A stretch of 64,000 nucleotides of DNA. It comes from Aspidapion aeneum. Its lineage: Eukaryota; Arthropoda; Insecta; Coleoptera; Brentidae. The stretch is from NCBI GenBank assembly GCA_963576565.1, contig OY755046.1, positions 46,308,786-46,372,785 of the forward strand, read 5' to 3'. Made by a program: the position numbers and the translations under genes. The notes under the pieces were generated by a model. It searched no databases. It saw nothing but the letters and a program-made list of their open reading frames with translations, and had not been told where the DNA came from. Below, in pieces: positions 37,115 through 48,890 of this stretch. How positions within the stretch are numbered: the first letter of the stretch is position 1; every line of letters begins with the position of its first letter.

Positions 37115-37308
37115 CATGGTCTTGATACTTTTGCACAGGTTAGCTACAGAATTCGAAAGGTCATTGAACCTGACTGGCCAACTGCAATCAGATTAAAAAA
37201 TCCACGTCACCTTTTATGGAAACCCGATGACGCAGTCAAACTCGTCCAGTTAAGTTGAATGAATGGTCAAATTCTGTAGGCAACCTGTGTAAAAGTATAA
37301 TGACCCTG
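37115..37308. mobile_element. 194-bp MITE flanked by a 9-bp direct repeat
   Basis: The termini CATGGTCTTGATACTTTTGC and (reverse strand) CAGGGTCATTATACTTTTAC extend through ACAGGTT and CTACAGAATT, roughly 34 of 41 positions matching. GGCACGATT lies directly outside both ends (37106-37114 and 37309-37317). The length of the duplication is compatible with Mutator-like (9 bp) or hAT-like (8 bp plus chance) origin. Confidence 0.85.
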
Positions 37309-37442
37309 GGCACGATTTAAAGATAGCGGCAGTGAACTAAACTTATGGTAAAACATTGAAACCACTGATCTCAATTGAATTTTTAAACTTTTGATAAATG
37401 CGCTAGGGAAGTGCGGCTGTCGATGTTTTTTCGTGATTACAG

Positions 37443-37888
37443 CATATACATAATATTCCAATACTCCCTGTTATCTATTTACACAATGGTTGGCGTTTGA
37501 TGCAAACATTCAGAAATAAGGGTACGAAAAATGCACAGATACCAAATTTACATAGATAGAGTTTTTGTCAACTGTGAGCCGATGATTTGACATGACGAGT
37601 ACACGAATAAAATAATATGCATGTGTAAAGTATAAACAATCAGGACATTTTAACTTAATGACCGCAAAAAGGATAGACTTTGTGTCCATTAATATTGCTA
37701 TTTCAAATATGTTTGCATTCGGCATCGTAAGGGACCGTAGTTATTGCAAAAATACGTACTATATGGAAATAATATGCATATGTCTTTGAAAGCAACCAAT
37801 CAGGTCTTTTTTGCTTAAAGACCCCAAGGCCCTCATGTTTGCATCATGAATGGGCAGTTACCGTGGGTATTGGAATATTATGTATATG
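37443..37888. mobile_element. ~446-bp inverted-repeat element, probable MITE
   Basis: CATATACATAATATTCCAAT at the left is matched in reverse at the right end, with further subterminal matches (TGATGCAAACAT). Inside, a segment with AATAATATGCATrTG and AATCAGG occurs twice in direct orientation (about 37608 and 37770). The boundaries are approximate and no target duplication was resolved. Confidence 0.55.
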
Positions 37889-37889
37889 G

Positions 37890-39140
37890 ATTAAAGCGGC
37901 TTGTTTAAACTTTTGGAATTTGGTTTGTTGGATAATATTTTAAGGTGGATGCTTAAAAACATAAAGCGATTTTCGGTGGAATTTATAAAAGAAAACGCAA
38001 ATAATTTTGTACAATGAACTTACATAAATTGATTACAAAAATAGCCAGATATCGTAATATTTGTAAGCATATTTTGATATTATTTTTAAAATTCAGTTTT
38101 TATGTTTTTTTTTGCATTATTTTGATATTTTATTATACGACTGAGCAGTTACCCGACATTGGGTTTTCTTCTGAAAAGCATAAAATTAAAAATTACCAAA
38201 TTACCACGTGCCTTCAAATAACTGCGCATTTTTGACGACGTTAGCTTAAAAAGAAAAAACTTTTATTAAAAACGATAATTTTCCTAGCTATTGCTTCAGA
38301 GCTAGAAAAGTTAAAAAATTTTTTAAACAATATGGACTTAAAGCGCTTCTACATTTACCTGATTTTTTGTATTTAACCGGACACATCGAAATGACTGATG
38401 ATAATGATAATGATGATGATGACGATCCTAAAATCGAACTGTATCTTTTAATCGGTTACTAGTAGTTTATTCGAAAAAACTTCTTCATCTTAGAATGATA
38501 AAAATAATTCAATTCATTACTTATAAAAATGATATTCGTTTGAGCACTGTACATAATAAAATGTTTATTTAGCTTACGATATAAATAAGGCAGGAAAAAA
38601 ACAAATTTTGCTCTATCCCATTATGATCAGAACTAAAAAGTTACGTAAAATCAATGACCGTAAGCATTAATTTTCAGCCAACTACAAATAAGTTTTGATA
38701 TAAGGTACTCATTTACTTGATTTAACTCAAAGACAATAAATAGGACACATCAGAAATGTGCACTAAAAGGTTATGTGTTGGGAAAAATAATTTTGTAATT
38801 ATTTAATTTTTCCCTGTGTGGGGAAAGAACATACACCCACGGGATTCCAAAATATATAACTATACCAGGATGTTTACAGTACCCTAGAATCCACAACTTT
38901 AATAATTTTCGTTCAAAAATGGATTGTTTTTAAGAAAAATCGCAAAAAACCTTGGCAAATTAACTTCCTACCTAACACCTTGCTAATTTTTTATAGAATT
39001 ATGCTCAAAATCCGTGTCCTTTCTTAAAAGCTTTTGTTGCCATACCACCTGTTGAGTTTTTGAATTTATGTTTAGTTGATTTGTGCTTCGAGTAGTGCTT
39101 TGTTGCCGCCATGACATTTAAGTAGTTTTATGTTGAAACA
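37890..39140. other. Unannotated AT-rich sequence
   Basis: It contains a short GAT/AAT-type trinucleotide run at about 38396-38425 and a 73-codon hydrophobic frame at 38014-38235 with no recognisable domain. Confidence 0.45.
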
Positions 39141-39281
39141 ATGAATAAAAAATCTTGCGAAATCCACACACATGTTTTGGAAAATAAAGTTGAGGTGATG
39201 ATCAAAGCGAGGATAATTAAAGTTTATTGTGACAAACCTTATAGAGTCAGCTTTAAGATAACTCCGAATATTATTAAATAA
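39141..39281 (+). CDS. Small ORF of unknown nature, 46 codons
   Basis: The frame runs from ATG at 39141 to TAA. The product starts MNKKSCEIHTHVLENKVEVM and contains a basic middle and a YCDKPYRVSF segment. I do not recognise it. It has no membrane segment and no neighbour with a known role; a second uninterrupted stretch follows at 39541. It may be chance, or an exon or remnant of an unidentified element. Confidence 0.15.
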   Translation: MNKKSCEIHTHVLENKVEVMIKARIIKVYCDKPYRVSFKITPNIIK

Positions 39282-39540
39282 AATAACAGAAAAAAAGATT
39301 TACAGCAAATAAAATTAAACCAATTTATGTTGGCTTTACCAATAAGTCCACTAATCATATTCCACTATATACCGGTTGATAATAAGGATTTAAAATTGAC
39401 AATAAGTAATAAAATTTTGTCATAACAACTATTAATCAAGGTGTAGAGACTTACGGTATTCAGATTTAAGTCTATACTTTAAAATTAAATGTTAAATTTT
39501 TTTAAAGATTTCAAAAGAAAGTACTAAGAAACACTAAGGT

Positions 39541-39675
39541 GCAAATGCTCCTTTGCATAAAAGGACTAGTGATCTCCAGAAAGATTTAAATTCAGCAACT
39601 GATGAAGAAATAATTAAAAGAGTTGCTAAAAGTAATGCAGAAAGGCTTCGTAACATTGAAGCAATAAAACTCTAA
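39541..39675 (+). other. Open reading stretch without start codon, unknown
   Basis: In frame from 39541 the sequence reads PLHKRTSDLQKDLNSATDEE followed by a lysine- and glutamate-rich helix-like segment ending in a stop at 39673-39675. Composition looks more protein-like than the surrounding AT-rich DNA. There is no ATG, and a stop precedes it at 39535-39537. It may be part of a decayed coding sequence that I cannot identify. Confidence 0.25.
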
Positions 39676-39679
39676 GATA

Positions 39680-40655
39680 ATAATAATCAGACAAAGACCC
39701 AAAAACTTAAACGAGTAAAATCTTTGGAACTAGTGAGTTTAAATATTTTTGACGTTAAAATTAACTAATACAAAAAAATATTTTTTGTTACACCAATTGA
39801 TATGATAATATTTAATAACTTAGAATAACACAAAATTGTCAATTAGTCCACTGTGCCACTGGATTTGAACTGTGGTAAGAGTTGGCGATCAATACCAAAA
39901 AGAAATGGATTACTTCCCGTTTCTGTAATTTTAGTTTCATTTTAGTAATGTGACAACGTTGTATTTTATGCCAGTCAATCATGTGATTCCCTTTTGATAT
40001 TTATTGGAGTTTGATATTGAAGGTCTCGGTCCATATTTCTTTCCTTTTCTTGAAACTTTTTTCTGCCCTATAGAGCATCTGTTTTTCTATTTACTAAGCT
40101 CTTGTGCATAATGGTTAAACTCTATAACTAATAACTGAAAAACTGTTATCATTTTCTAAGTAAATTTACATAAGCCAGTATTTTGTCGTAGTTTTTTCTA
40201 GTGAACGATTGATAAAGTTTTTATAAAATTAGCTAAAATGTAACAGAGTTAATGGGATCATTAGTGGTGGCTTGCACAAGCTATTTAAAATAGACCATAC
40301 GTGGGAGTATCATTTCTCACGGTGCTTTTTTTTTCTTTTTATATTCTTTTTTATGACATCTATTGGACCTTTCACTGCAATGAATTTATTGAATTGATTT
40401 TTAAGGGTAATCATATTTTCGAATAAGCCGCCTGATTTCTATTTGATTTTTATTGTGTCCTTTGAACCTTAAAGTTTCTTTTAAGTTACGCAAGAGTCCT
40501 GCTATAACTTTAATCCCACTAGAAGATTTTCACACCGAATTGGTTCTGGTATTTTTTAAAGTTTTTTTAGCCATGTTCACTAAAATTGTCCTTACTTATA
40601 TTTGTGGCTCTACAACGTTTTTTTGTCTTGGCTTTTTTATATGAATTCTTTTATA
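39680..40655. other. Unannotated AT-rich sequence
   Basis: Nothing recognised. Confidence 0.5.
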
Positions 40656-40660
40656 CTAAA

Positions 40661-41184
40661 ACCCGGTTTCCACCGATGCGTGCCCATCCTGATTCAAAAA
40701 ACGCATCAGGTGACGCTGCATTTTACCATTACTACCACTGTGTCGGTCGGTTTAGAACGTTTTTTCTACGTTTTTCTCCACCTCCTTCGATCCTGACAAT
40801 CATCTTCTATCAGGTTTTTTTGACTCATTGATCTTTGGATTAACTGCTGCCATTCTAGTTTAGGACGCCCTCTTTTTCTGCGCCCTATTGGTTGCCATTC
40901 TAGGACATGCTTTGGTAATCTTTCGTCGTTCATCTGTTGTACATGGCCGTGCCATATTAGTTGTTGTTTAGTGATGTCATCCGTTATGCTTCCCTCGATT
41001 CCCATTCTTTCTTTTATAATCTCATTTCTTATATGATATCTTCTTATTGCATCCATTTCAACACTTTCCATCTTTGTTTTCAATTTTTCTGTTACGCGAC
41101 AAATCTCTATACCATACAATAGCGTGCTTTTCACCATGATTTCATATATATTGGTGGTTGGACATGCATAGGTGAAAACCGGGT
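40661..41184. mobile_element. Palindromic MITE interrupted by an RTE fragment
   Basis: The left arm ACCCGGTTTCCACCGATGCG to about 40727 and the right arm ending GTGAAAACCGGGT at 41184 match the intact 110-bp copy at 25932-26041 (reverse orientation), including AACGCATCAGGTGACGCTGC. Between them lies an antisense RTE 3' fragment. Removing it leaves a shorter version of the palindrome. Confidence 0.82.
40745..41150 (-). pseudogene. RTE LINE 3'-end fragment (ORF C-terminus)
   Basis: A single 123-codon frame (41137-40766) reads MVKSTLLYGIEICRVTEKLK, then MDAIRRYHIRNEIIKERMGI, QLIWHGHVQQMNDERLPKHV, LEWQPIGRRKRGRPKLEW and DDCQDRRRWRKT. This is the C-terminal tail of the RTE ORF, containing the WxGHVxRM and RRKRGRPK boxes. 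It is closely related to the RTE pair at 30.4-34.2 kb. The 5' truncation and the 3' end followed by a short TGG/TAG-like tail indicate an incomplete retrotransposition event. Target duplication is not evident. Confidence 0.85.
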
Positions 41185-43090
41185 CTTATTCTTTAATTCA
41201 AACTTCTTTTAGCCGAACGGAAAGAACTTCTCGTATAAATTTTTTTAAATAAAAAGTTTTACTTTACAGACTGGTCCTTTGGGAAAACTGTTCGTTCTAA
41301 ACAGGGACCGGTAAAGAACCAAGGGACTGGAAAAACTATATTTACCGATCCTATTTCAATCAAGTTGGTCATGACTTTTGTTGGCAAATTTTTAAATTGT
41401 GTTGATAAGCTTTGATATTCTATTACAGTAAGTAATCTAAAATATAAAATAAAAGATATTGAAAATAAGCCCAAATTTCAAAATTGTCAATTATAAAATA
41501 ACTTATTGGTTAACTTATAGTCATAAATATAATGACTTTACAGGTCAAAAAAATATTCACTTTTCCGTTCTAGTAACATTAATACCTATTTACCTTTTAA
41601 GCCCATAAAATCTGGAATTCGGACTACTGATAACACACAAATAGAAAACGTCGACTGACTTTAGGAAGTTTGATCAGGAAAAAATAGCAGCTTCCGCAGA
41701 TTAGTATGGATAAAAGAATTAAAGAAAAGAAGTGCCAAGGAACATGAAGAACATAGTAACCTAAGCACTTAAGATACTGGTGCGGGAAGAATGGTATTAA
41801 CTGTATAGATATTTCAAAATAAATTATTAAGGACCTAACAATCGAAACTGTACAGATACTTTAAAAAGGTACGTATAAAGCCCTGAAGCTAGACTTCATC
41901 GACATGTGATTGTGGAAGCGCGGGAGCTTCTAGGCAATACCATGCTAGTTCAAAGACCAAAATGAGTGAAGCATATTGATCTAGTAAACCAAATAAAATA
42001 TATTAAACAAAATAATACTACAAACACATAAAACTTGCTTGTTAAAGTTAAAGTAAACCGGGAAAAACTGTTGATTCAACCCTAAGTTCCTAGTAAATTT
42101 AATTAAAACAAAATTGCTAATTAGTCTTATTGACTAGATTATAACACATTAGGCATAGTATCTTTAAAAAATAAAAAAACTGTTTAGAGCATCATACTTT
42201 ATAACATACAACCATCGTTGGGTGGTAGCAAAATATCCCGCAAAGCAGTTCGTCGCCTTAATGCAGAATTACTCTATGTCTAGTTTTTCCATTTTTAGTT
42301 TTTTTGCGGTTGGGTTCGGTTGTTAAAATATCTAAAGTGGTATTGTAGATATTAATAATAAATTTTTTTTTTTTGAAAACTTTACCACCCTGTATCTCAA
42401 AAGGTAAGACGTAATATGTCATATGAACTTTTCTTTTTTTCTTAAAATGAGCCCACAAATCACCCCCATATATATTGACATTCAATTAGGAAACACCCTG
42501 TAGTTGAAGTAACAGAAAACACTTTTTGGCGCAATTTACAAAAAAAAACTTAATATTTTTTTCAGAGAATCAATTTATTCCGGATTTTGAAAAATATCTG
42601 AAGCACCTGGGGATGGCTTACTTACCCCGATGACCCACTTACTCTACCATCCGTTATAGCATGATTCTTTATTTAATGTCATTTTTAAAGACAAATACTT
42701 TAAAATTATAAATAGAAATTGAGAAAAACCAAATTACGTTTTCGTTATCTGCAGTCTCTCGTCAGAAAAACACGAGGGAACAGCAGAAATGAAAGTGCTC
42801 GGGGCATTTTTAATTTTCAGAAAACGATCGCGCATGTTTAGCGGTAATAAGGAGAAGTAAGATTTTTCTACAATGAGCCCTAATACCGGTGTGTTTCGAG
42901 ATATGACGTCTTTTCGTTTGCTGGATTAATACAGGACCGTAGTTTTAAATGATTGCTTGTTAATAATACTAAACAACAACAGTTCTGCGTCCAGATAAAT
43001 CTTATATGAGCTCTTACGGGATTCATGAATTTTTACGATATTGTTAAAACGGCACTATGATTTTCATGAAATATTTGAGTGTAATATTCT
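41185..43090. other. Unannotated sequence with CACCCTGTA motifs
   Basis: CCACCCTGTA (42386) and ACACCCTGTA (42493) lie about 107 bp apart in the same orientation. No gene recognised in the rest. Confidence 0.45.
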
Positions 43091-43094
43091 TTAA

Positions 43095-43960
43095 TTAATA
43101 GCTGAATTGATCACAGATACACAGATCCAATAGCCAATATATATATATGCGAAGCAACAACATCAATCAAAATCCACTAAGGAACCAAGCCAATCCGCAT
43201 AAGAAGAGGTGTAAGCCTGGGTGACACAATATCCCCTAAATTATTTAACTAGGCTCTAGAAGATGTTTTTAAAACTTTAGATTCGGAAGAAGTAGGCATC
43301 AAAGTAAGCGGACATAGCGCATTAATAACCGATAAGAAAGAAGAACTAACAAGAATGCTGGAAGGACTGAATACGGCTGCCAAAAATATAGGCTTGAGTA
43401 GAAACTACACTAAAGCTAAAATTATAACAAATAGAGATAAAGATATCACGAGTAGATTAAACCAAGAAGAAATAGAACAGAGTAGAAGTAGAAGTAGAGG
43501 AATATATATCTTGGACAAATTATTATTAAACTAAGAAACGAAAATCAAGCAGCTGAAATTAATAGACGGGTAAGTCCGGACTGGGCAGCATTCGGTAAAT
43601 TAAGCTACATATTAAAAAATAGAAAATATCCTTAGTAACTCAAAATGAAAAAGTATGTAAAATGTTTCCTTCCTGTACTAACCTATGGATCTCAGAATTA
43701 GATACTTACAGAATCAAACATAGTTACAAAAACCCAAAGATCAATGGAAATACAAATATTACATGTAAAGCTAACAGATAGAAAAAAGCACGAATGACTA
43801 AGAAATAAAACAAAAGTAAGGGAATTTAGCGAAGAGGTAGCAAAATAATTGAAATTTGCCGGTCATAGTATCAGACAAAAAGATGATCGAAAAACAAATG
43901 TACTATAAGCTGGAGACCTTGGAAAAATAAAGGAAGTAGGGAAGACCCCAAAAGATAAGC
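43095..43960 (+). pseudogene. RTE-like LINE (family B) reverse transcriptase remnant
   Basis: Read across stops, the plus strand gives GTKPIRIRRGVSLGDTISPK, LFN then a stop, ALEDVFKTLDSEEVGIKVSG, LITDKKEELTRMLEGLN and AAKNIGLSRNYTKAKI. The YADD box itself is deleted: the sequence passes from VSGH to SALITDKK. Further on, YILGQI-like text, WAAFGKLSYILKN, VLTYGSQ and AGHSIRQKDD match the C-terminal thumb and tail of this LINE group. It is the same family as 20340 (minus) and 45700 (plus). Loss of the catalytic box and many stops make it inert. Confidence 0.7.
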
Positions 43961-43964
43961 AGAC

Positions 43965-45100
43965 GATTTGAAGGCCATTACAGATAGATAGATTCTCTCC
44001 GATATCAAATCAAATTTTGTTAAAAATAAAAGATTATAATAAATTATACTACATTCCCGACTCCTTTTCAAATATACTAATGATAAATTTTCCTAAGTCC
44101 TATGATATGCCGCTGATAATTTCGTTACATATCCAAATATTAGAAAGACTAAACGCAAAACTATGGACTGAAGATCAATCTAATTAAAAATAATATATGA
44201 TTATAACAATGAATCTTTACGTATATATAGTTCAAAATGTAATCACTGATGAACACGCCAATAAAGAAATGATACCTTTTTTATTGGTGTACACACACAC
44301 ACTCACAGTACAAATATCTACTACACTGCTACATTTTCGCAGCCCTTCTATACAAATGTGAGGCATGGAAAATAAAAGAATGATATAAAGAGGCTTAACT
44401 GTTTTTAGATATGTAGTCATCGTCAAATGTTAAACATGTCATGAACTGTCATGAATCAAGAACCGATGCAAAGAAATTAAAGGAAACAAGAAATTATTTT
44501 AAAAGTTTTATTACGTAATAAAGATATAATAATAAATATTGATGGTTACCTAATTAATAATTAAAAAAGACCTACCAGAAAATATATTTTAGACAAAAAT
44601 TCAAAGCATAAGGTATCAAGAAAGAAGAAGAACATTATGAACTGAAAAGACTGAGTAAAAAAAGATCCGAATGCTGCAATTATTTCCGTTAGGAAGAGTA
44701 ATATAGCACAAAAAAAACACAATTAAATTACTAGTTCGATCTTTCTGCAACTGCCCTCATAACAAGATCAATTTCGAGCAAGTCTTAGTCAACTAGGTAA
44801 AAGCTATTATTTGCAAAATACGGCCCTGAACTTGATCAGTTCGCTTCTTTAATATTGCCTACGGCTGATAAAGGAGACCCTTCGTATTACTCGCGAACTA
44901 AGTGACAAGCGAGACACCTCTTACGCTAATTGCAGCATGATATTCTTTTGTTACCTACTGAAGCAAAAAACGCTGACGACTACGTTCCAATTTTTTTTTT
45001 TATATTTGCTTTTAAGGCTGTAAATACCATCAAGGAATTTTAAGCTACCTTGTAAAAGTCAAAATAGTTATAATGTTGCTTAATAGGTGACACTGGTGAA
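43965..45100. other. Unannotated AT-rich sequence
   Basis: A short ACAC run is present near 44290-44305. No gene recognised. Confidence 0.5.
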
Positions 45101-45109
45101 AAGTAACCC

Positions 45110-45184
45110 TAGGGTCACTGCATCCTGGAAGCCTGGCGTCTCCATAGATAATAGATACTACGTCTTTGTGATGCAGTGACCCTA
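45110..45184. mobile_element. 75-bp MITE, copy 2 (perfect 8-bp target duplication)
   Basis: The termini TAGGGTCACTGCATCCTGG and GATGCAGTGACCCTA are inverted repeats. AGTAACCC flanks both ends exactly (45102-45109 and 45185-45192). The first 25 or so bases match the copy at 17957, while the short interior differs. Confidence 0.93.
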
Positions 45185-45192
45185 AGTAACCC

Positions 45193-45690
45193 TACTTTAT
45201 AATATGCTGTTCCACACTGACGACGCGAAAGACAGGGAAACATACGTATGGAGATGCTACCATTAGTAGGTTAGGAAATAACCAGAAACAAATCCCTCTA
45301 CACTCTCTCTACACCTGTGTGTTAATACAAATTTAGTTTTTTATTTTTATTGCAATAAGTCCCTATTTACTTAATCTAAAACCTAATTACTATTGTCATT
45401 TACAAACATAAAATAAAAAATATCTTTTGAACATGGCTAAAGACTTTAGGCCCTTTGGGCATCATCAACCAAGTAAGGATCTTGAGTTTTTTGTGGGCGT
45501 TCAAACTGATCCGCAACAGATCAAGATTAATTATAAAATCATTATTGAAACAAAGGGCAGTACAGTTCTAGCCAGCCATGAATATTGAATTAGTAAAAAT
45601 TACACTTTGATTTTATTTAATGTAATTAAATTAATTTTTTTTGCTCGGTATATTTTTAAAAACGTTCAGTAAAGTAAGTAAGTAATTAAC
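45193..45690. other. Unannotated sequence
   Basis: Nothing recognised. Confidence 0.5.
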
Positions 45691-45699
45691 AAAAAACAT

Positions 45700-46660
45700 A
45701 AATTCCGTGAAATACAAGCTTGATCTATTAGCATTCGTTGACCACCTATTAACCATGTATATCCTAATAGAACAAGTCAACAAATACAACATTTCAATAT
45801 ATATTGCGTTTATAGACTTTGAAAAAGCTTTCGATAGCATTGAGCACTGGGCAGTAAAAGCATCTTTAATTAATAGCCGAATAGATCACAGATACAAAGT
45901 CTTAACAGCCAACATATATTGCGGGGCAACTACATAAATCAAAATCCACGAAGGAACCAAGCCAATCCTCAAAAGAAGAGGTGTCTGCACGAGTGACACA
46001 ATATCCCCTAAACTATTTAACTAGGCCCTAGAATATGTTTTAAACACTTAGATTGAGCAGTAATAGGCATTAAAGTAGGATATGCTGACGATATCGCCTT
46101 AATACCAGATAAGAAAGAAGAACTGATAAAAATGCTGGAAGAACTGAATACAGCAGCTAAAAATATAGGCTTGAGTATCAACTACACTAAAACTAAAATC
46201 ACAACAATACAGATGAAGATATCATGATCAAAATAATAAATAAATCAAGTAGTAGAGGAATATATACCTATATCTAGGACAAATTATTAAACTATAAAAA
46301 GAAAACCAAACGACTGAAATCGAGAGATAAGTAAGATTGGCCTGGGCAGCGTTCGGTAAATTAAGCTACAGTAAAAAATTAAAAATATCCTCAGTACCTC
46401 AAAACGAAAGTTTATAACTAATGTACATATGGATCTCAGACCTGAACACTTACAAAATCAAACATGGATAAGGTAAGAAACGCACAAAGATCAATGGAAA
46501 GACAAATATTATATTTAAAACTAACAGAAAAAGGAATACGGCGACAGAAAGTGAAGGGTGGGAGATATTGGTGGAGGCCTTTGTCCAAAGACGAATCGGA
46601 GAAGGCTTAACAGATAGATGGATAGAAAAGCTTGATAACAAACACTTTTATTTGAATTTG
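45700..46660 (+). pseudogene. RTE-like LINE (family B) reverse transcriptase remnant
   Basis: An open frame (45707-45937) reads FVDHLLTMYILIEQVNKY, YIAFIDFEKAFDSIEHW (motif A) and NSRIDHRYKVLTANIYCG. After a stop, IKIHEGTKPILKRRG, DTISPKLFN, GYADDIALIPDKKEEL (catalytic YADD) and LNTAAKNIGLSINYTKTKI follow in order. Weak tail sequence continues to about 46600. This is the best-preserved family B copy in the window for the motif A-to-YADD region. The N-terminus and endonuclease are absent and several stops are present. Confidence 0.78.
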
Positions 46661-46664
46661 GATA

Positions 46665-47475
46665 AACATAGGTAGAAGTACTAAATATGTAAATACAGCG
46701 GCGGATCCAGGGGCCCGTACTGACAAAATCTTAGAAAACGAAATCAACGACCTCTTCGAGCTAGCACCTTTAAAGATGAGGCCGATAACTTATTAGTTTT
46801 AATTTAATTTAGGTAGAGTGGTGAGAATTATTACCAGCGTCTGGATATATTTTCCATGACGGAGTTTATGCGTCGGATTTCAATGAAGATAAAATCTATT
46901 TGATTCTAAAATATTTTGTTCGATTTATTATCTGCCGAAGATTTCGAAATCCATAATTCATATAGAACTTTTTAGAGTTTGAAGAAGCGCACGCTCTTTT
47001 TTCCATATTTTTTTCGGATCGAATTTGAATATAACCTAGGATATAAATTTCACACGGCTATATCTATAAAAAATCTGTGAGATGATACTATAATACATAT
47101 TACAGTTTATTCAGTTTGCACAGACTTTGCAATACTATTTAAGCCAATTTAAAGCATGAATTATTTTAACAATGTTTATAACTATAGAATATAAATTTAA
47201 ATAAGGCAGGCGGAAAAAAGAACAATTGGGCAATGATTTTTTTAACTGGCTTTTTAACCTAATAAATTAAATGAGTAACAGTACCTACCAACTAAATACA
47301 ATTTTGCTCCGATATACATACCAGATAACTTCGTACGCAGTTAAAGGTTTCTACTGTTCTTTTAAATGTATTTAATTGTTAAATGTGAAATAGTACATTT
47401 AGTAGTATGCATGCAACATTTAAAGAGGTATCTTTAAAGGTACACCGTCTAGAAAAGTAATTCTTAGTAGTAGCA
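46665..47475. other. Unannotated sequence
   Basis: CAGCGGCGGATCCAGGGGC near 46698 resembles a hAT-type left terminus, but no partner end was found. Nothing else recognised. Confidence 0.4.
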
Positions 47476-47479
47476 GTGA

Positions 47480-48290
47480 GGCGTGACCCGTAGGTCCCAA
47501 AAATGGTTGAGAGTAGTCCCTTTTTGCACTTCGATGTCTAGTTAGTATCTCTGCCCAGTAGATCATTCGGCCTTCCTGTTCTGTTTAAAAATTTCAGCCA
47601 ATATGTCAGTCTACAAATTCTCTAGTCTGTCTGCAACCGACTCTTGTTTCTCAAGAGTTTGTTGATGCATCCTAAGCCGAGTTATCGAATTCGCTCTGCA
47701 CTTGTCTTTTTGTCACGACCAAAAGTGGCTTCAAGCCTACTGAGTCGGTTTCTGCTCCAATCTGTGTGAGTTCATCTGCCTTCTCGTTGCCTGATACTCC
47801 TGTTTGCCCTCGAACCCAAACCTGCGTCAACCGTTTGTCATCGCTTAGGCTCTCAAACGCCTTTGCGCATTCTTTTACCGAGGTGTCAGCAATTTTAGTT
47901 GCGCCCTGCGCCTTCAGGGTGATCTGGCTATTGTATTTATGTTCTTCCTCGTGATTATGCCGACTATTTCTACTGGAAAAACATTAGCCAGCTAGCTCTC
48001 CCAATAGGAAGCTCTTTTAAACTTCTAGTTTTTTGATGTATACTCCCGCTACTGTGGTTTGTCTCGTTAATAGTTTAAATGTATCAGTGTAGCAAACTTC
48101 AAACATTTTTTCTTTGTTTCTCCAAGCTTACCCATCTGGGATGTGGACTTTGTACCTTCTCTCAAGCCTTTATGATGTGTGGGCTCTGCTCACCGTCATT
48201 GACGCAAGGGAGATTTCTCTAACTCTCAGCTTTTCTATGGCGAGACCCCACATGATTTCACTCTTCCTTTCTATTGACTTGTGTTCCTTA
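47480..48290 (-). pseudogene. R1-like LINE fragment with RNase H tail
   Basis: On the minus strand, LASMTVSRAHTS, a stop and RLERRYKVHIPDG near 48200-48115 resemble the linker seen at 34945. Downstream, about 47900-47740, a frame reads ATKIADTSVKECAKAFE, LTQVWVRGQTGVSGNEKADE and LTQIGAETDSVGLKP. The VWVxGHxGxxGNExADEL pattern is the C-terminal box of LINE-type RNase H, here with Q in place of the usual H. Stops and frameshifts separate the parts. A dead fragment. Confidence 0.7.
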
Positions 48291-48299
48291 GACGTGGGA

Positions 48300-48885
48300 C
48301 GTAAAGTAATTTATTTAATGCTGCTTATTGAAATAGGAAAAAAAACACTACACAAACAACTACAAAATTTTTGCTATGATGGCCTTTACTTTAATTCCTA
48401 AATATGCTGTCAAGTTCATAGCTATTTTTTTGCTTTAAAGGCCTGCTATATTATGTGGCTACATATAAATTAGGATTTTTTTTATGTTTTAGAAGACCTA
48501 TACCTAATGTATCATTTTTTCAAATATTTTAGCGAAGATATTTTTTATCTTACATAAAAACTAAAATTTTGTTCTACAGCCAAATTTTGTTGTAAATTAT
48601 GCCCTAACTACGTCATGCCATTTTTGAAGGCCGAGAGCTTTTTTCAGATCTTCGTCACAATATAATTTATTTTTTTAGGTCTCACAATTTTGAAATAAAA
48701 AAAAAAACAAAATTTTTAATGGTGATTGATGGCATCAAAAATATTAAAACGATGGTTTCAAAAATATTAAAAACAGATGATGCAGAATTTTTAAACCTGA
48801 AAGCAACTGTTTGGGTTAGTAGTTTATGTTGTAATTCTAAACAAAATTCTGAACTCACTTCGCCTTACCAAAATTTGTAGAGATT
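48300..48885. other. Unannotated AT-rich sequence
   Basis: Nothing recognised. Confidence 0.5.
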
Positions 48886-48890
48886 ACTTC

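Noticed and set aside
46698..46720. hAT-like left terminus CAGCGGCGGATCCAGGGGC
   Set aside because: No inverted partner or 8-bp duplication was found within the following sequence.
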